From Acidobacteriota bacterium (lineage in GTDB: Bacteria > Acidobacteriota > Aminicenantia > UBA2199), in NCBI GenBank assembly GCA_021817755.1, contig JAKAGC010000202.1, positions 1 through 7,027 on the forward strand: DNA of 7,027 nucleotides, in the 5' to 3' direction. The position numbers and the translations under genes are program-made. Position 1 is the stretch's first letter. Each line of letters starts with the position of its first letter. The notes below the pieces were generated by a model, which worked only from the letters and a program-made list of their open reading frames with translations, had not been told where the DNA came from and ran no database searches. Shown piece after piece: positions 5,742-7,027 of this stretch.

Positions 5742-7027
5742 ATTCATCAGTAGTTGTGTTATTTCAGGTTCAGGTAATGGGGGAGAGAAAAGAAATCCTT
5801 GCATTAAATCGCACTGATTGTTAACCAGGAAATCCAATTGCGCTTCTGTTTCAACTCCTTCTGCCAGCGAGTGTATACCTAGATTTTTAGAGAGTCCGAT
5901 TATAGAACGGGTAATCGCAGCACAGCTCGAATCATGAGGAATCCCTTTAATAAATGTTCTGTCTATTTTGAGCGTATCGATCGGGTATTCACGTATACTA
6001 TTTAGAGATGAAAAACCCATTCCGAAATCATCTATCGATAATTTAATCCCCAACTTCCTTAAATCTCTTAAGATTCGAATAATTTTTCCACTTTCGCCAA
6101 ACCCTAAGAGTCCGTTTTCTGTTACCTGGAAATTTATTGCATGAGTTGCAATGCCGGTTTTTTTCAAGAGTTTTTTGACACAAGCAAGGAAATCATTCCT
6201 TGAAAATTGGCGTGATGAAATATTGATCGAAATATAGAGAGAATGAATGCCTTGTTCTTTCCATTTCATACTTTGATTGCAGGCCGATTCGATTACCCAT
6301 TGTCCCAATTCTAAAATTAGGCCTGTTTCCTCTGCTAAAGGTATAAATTCCATCGGAGGAATAAGTCCTGAATCTGATTTTTGCCAACGTACCAATGCTT
6401 CAATTCCAATTATATTTCCGGTTTTTAAATTGACTATTGGTTGATAATGTAATATGAAGCGGTTTTCTCGCAAGGAATGCCACAATAAATTTTCAGTTTC
6501 CAGTCTCTGTTTTACCTGTAAATCCAACCCTCGGGAAAAAAATACATAATTATTTTTGCCCAGATTCTTAGCATGATACATAGCCAGGTCGGCATTTTTA
6601 AGGAGTTCGGTCTGATCCTTTCCATCTGTAGGAAAAATGGTGATTCCAATACTGATTGTACAATACAACTCAAATTCTTCTATTAAAAAAGGTTCTTTAA
6701 AAACCCGTAAAATACGCTGTGCAACTACTACAATTTCTTTTGGATCTGAAAGATCCGGTAATAAAACGGTAAATTCATCTCCACCGATTCGAGACGCCGT
6801 ATCGCCATTACGAATTGATTTTAGAAGTCTTACTGATGCTTCTTTAAGAAGCTTATCTCCCATTAAATGTCCGAGGGTGTCGTTGATATTTTTAAAATTA
6901 TCCAGATCAAGGAACATAATCCCTAATTTTAATTTATTTCGTTCACTCCGGTGAATTTCCAGCCCAAGACGATCATTGAGCAAATTCCTGTTTGGTAATC
7001 CTGTAAGAGAATCGTGATATGCTTGGT
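5721..7027 (-). CDS. GGDEF-EAL protein, cyclic-di-GMP turnover (N-terminus beyond window)
   Basis: GGDEF domains make cyclic-di-GMP from two GTP; EAL domains hydrolyse it to pGpG. The visible 434 codons begin inside the GGDEF domain at AYHDSLTGLPNRN and run off the right edge, so no start codon is seen. A TTG at 6983 lies within the conserved PNRNLLNDRL segment and is an internal Leu. In visible-fragment numbering, the active-site motif GGDEF is at 81-85. RNGD at 72-75 is an RxxD inhibitory site five residues before it. The EAL domain has EAL at 209-211, Asn268 (INIS), Glu303 (VTEN), DDFG at 332-335, Lys353 (LKIDR), AEGVE at 388-392 and QGF at 409-411. All expected metal and catalytic residues are therefore present, and both activities are plausible; in life one often dominates. 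The missing N-terminus probably carries a sensor domain such as PAS, or membrane segments. It is convergent with comM, with 16 bases between the stop codons. Confidence 0.95.
   Translation of the reverse strand, partial: QAYHDSLTGLPNRNLLNDRLGLEIHRSERNKLKLGIMFLDLDNFKNINDTLGHLMGDKLLKEASVRLLKSIRNGDTASRIGGDEFTVLLPDLSDPKEIVVVAQRILRVFKEPFLIEEFELYCTISIGITIFPTDGKDQTELLKNADLAMYHAKNLGKNNYVFFSRGLDLQVKQRLETENLLWHSLRENRFILHYQPIVNLKTGNIIGIEALVRWQKSDSGLIPPMEFIPLAEETGLILELGQWVIESACNQSMKWKEQGIHSLYISINISSRQFSRNDFLACVKKLLKKTGIATHAINFQVTENGLLGFGESGKIIRILRDLRKLGIKLSIDDFGMGFSSLNSIREYPIDTLKIDRTFIKGIPHDSSCAAITRSIIGLSKNLGIHSLAEGVETEAQLDFLVNNQCDLMQGFLFSPPLPEPEITQLLMNKKNLYN

Noticed and set aside
6193..6387. Second minus-strand frame inside the EAL domain
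   Set aside because: It is a frame-shifted shadow of the intact EAL coding sequence.
6637..6954. Open frame of 105 codons on the plus strand
   Set aside because: It lies wholly antisense to the intact GGDEF domain, has a basic Ser/Arg-rich product of no recognisable kind and no SD.

Overview
The window is AT-rich bacterial DNA with ordinary start and stop codon use and strong Shine-Dalgarno (SD) sites. A lipobox on the lytic transglycosylase, together with an MglA-type GTPase, a ComM-type ATPase and a GGDEF-EAL protein, points to a diderm (Gram-negative type) environmental bacterium that probably moves or lives on surfaces. The sequence does not let me name the phylum.

Layout. Positions 1-602 (minus strand) hold a 60-residue peptide gene with a near-consensus promoter and an excellent ribosome binding site. 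It is followed by the first 98 codons of a protein that resembles a PqqD-like peptide-recognition (RRE) domain. I read this pair as the edge of a possible RiPP (ribosomally made, post-translationally modified peptide) locus. It is the most interesting part of the window, but the decisive part of the enzyme lies outside it. Divergent from it, 814-3787 (plus strand) carries an overlapping pair: an MglA-like small GTPase with a very long acidic, probably disordered tail, then an MltD-like lipoprotein lytic transglycosylase with LysM. At 3824-4006 (minus strand) is a small YjfB-like motility-associated protein. At 4172-5704 (plus strand) is a complete ComM/YifB AAA+ protein with its own promoter and SD. 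A hairpin terminator spans the convergent stop codons near 5704-5721. From 5721 to the right edge (minus strand) is a GGDEF-EAL cyclic-di-GMP protein whose N-terminus lies outside the window.

How the genes may work together. The GTPase and the murein hydrolase are probably co-translated, which suggests a spatially controlled cell-wall or motility function. The YjfB-like protein and the cyclic-di-GMP enzyme fit a motility or surface-behaviour theme, although they are separate transcription units. ComM acts in natural transformation (branch migration of incoming DNA) and is not obviously linked to the others. No tRNA, rRNA, CRISPR array, insertion sequence or long repeat was seen. The only gene-free stretches are short: 295-419, 603-813, 3788-3823, 4007-4171 and 5705-5720.
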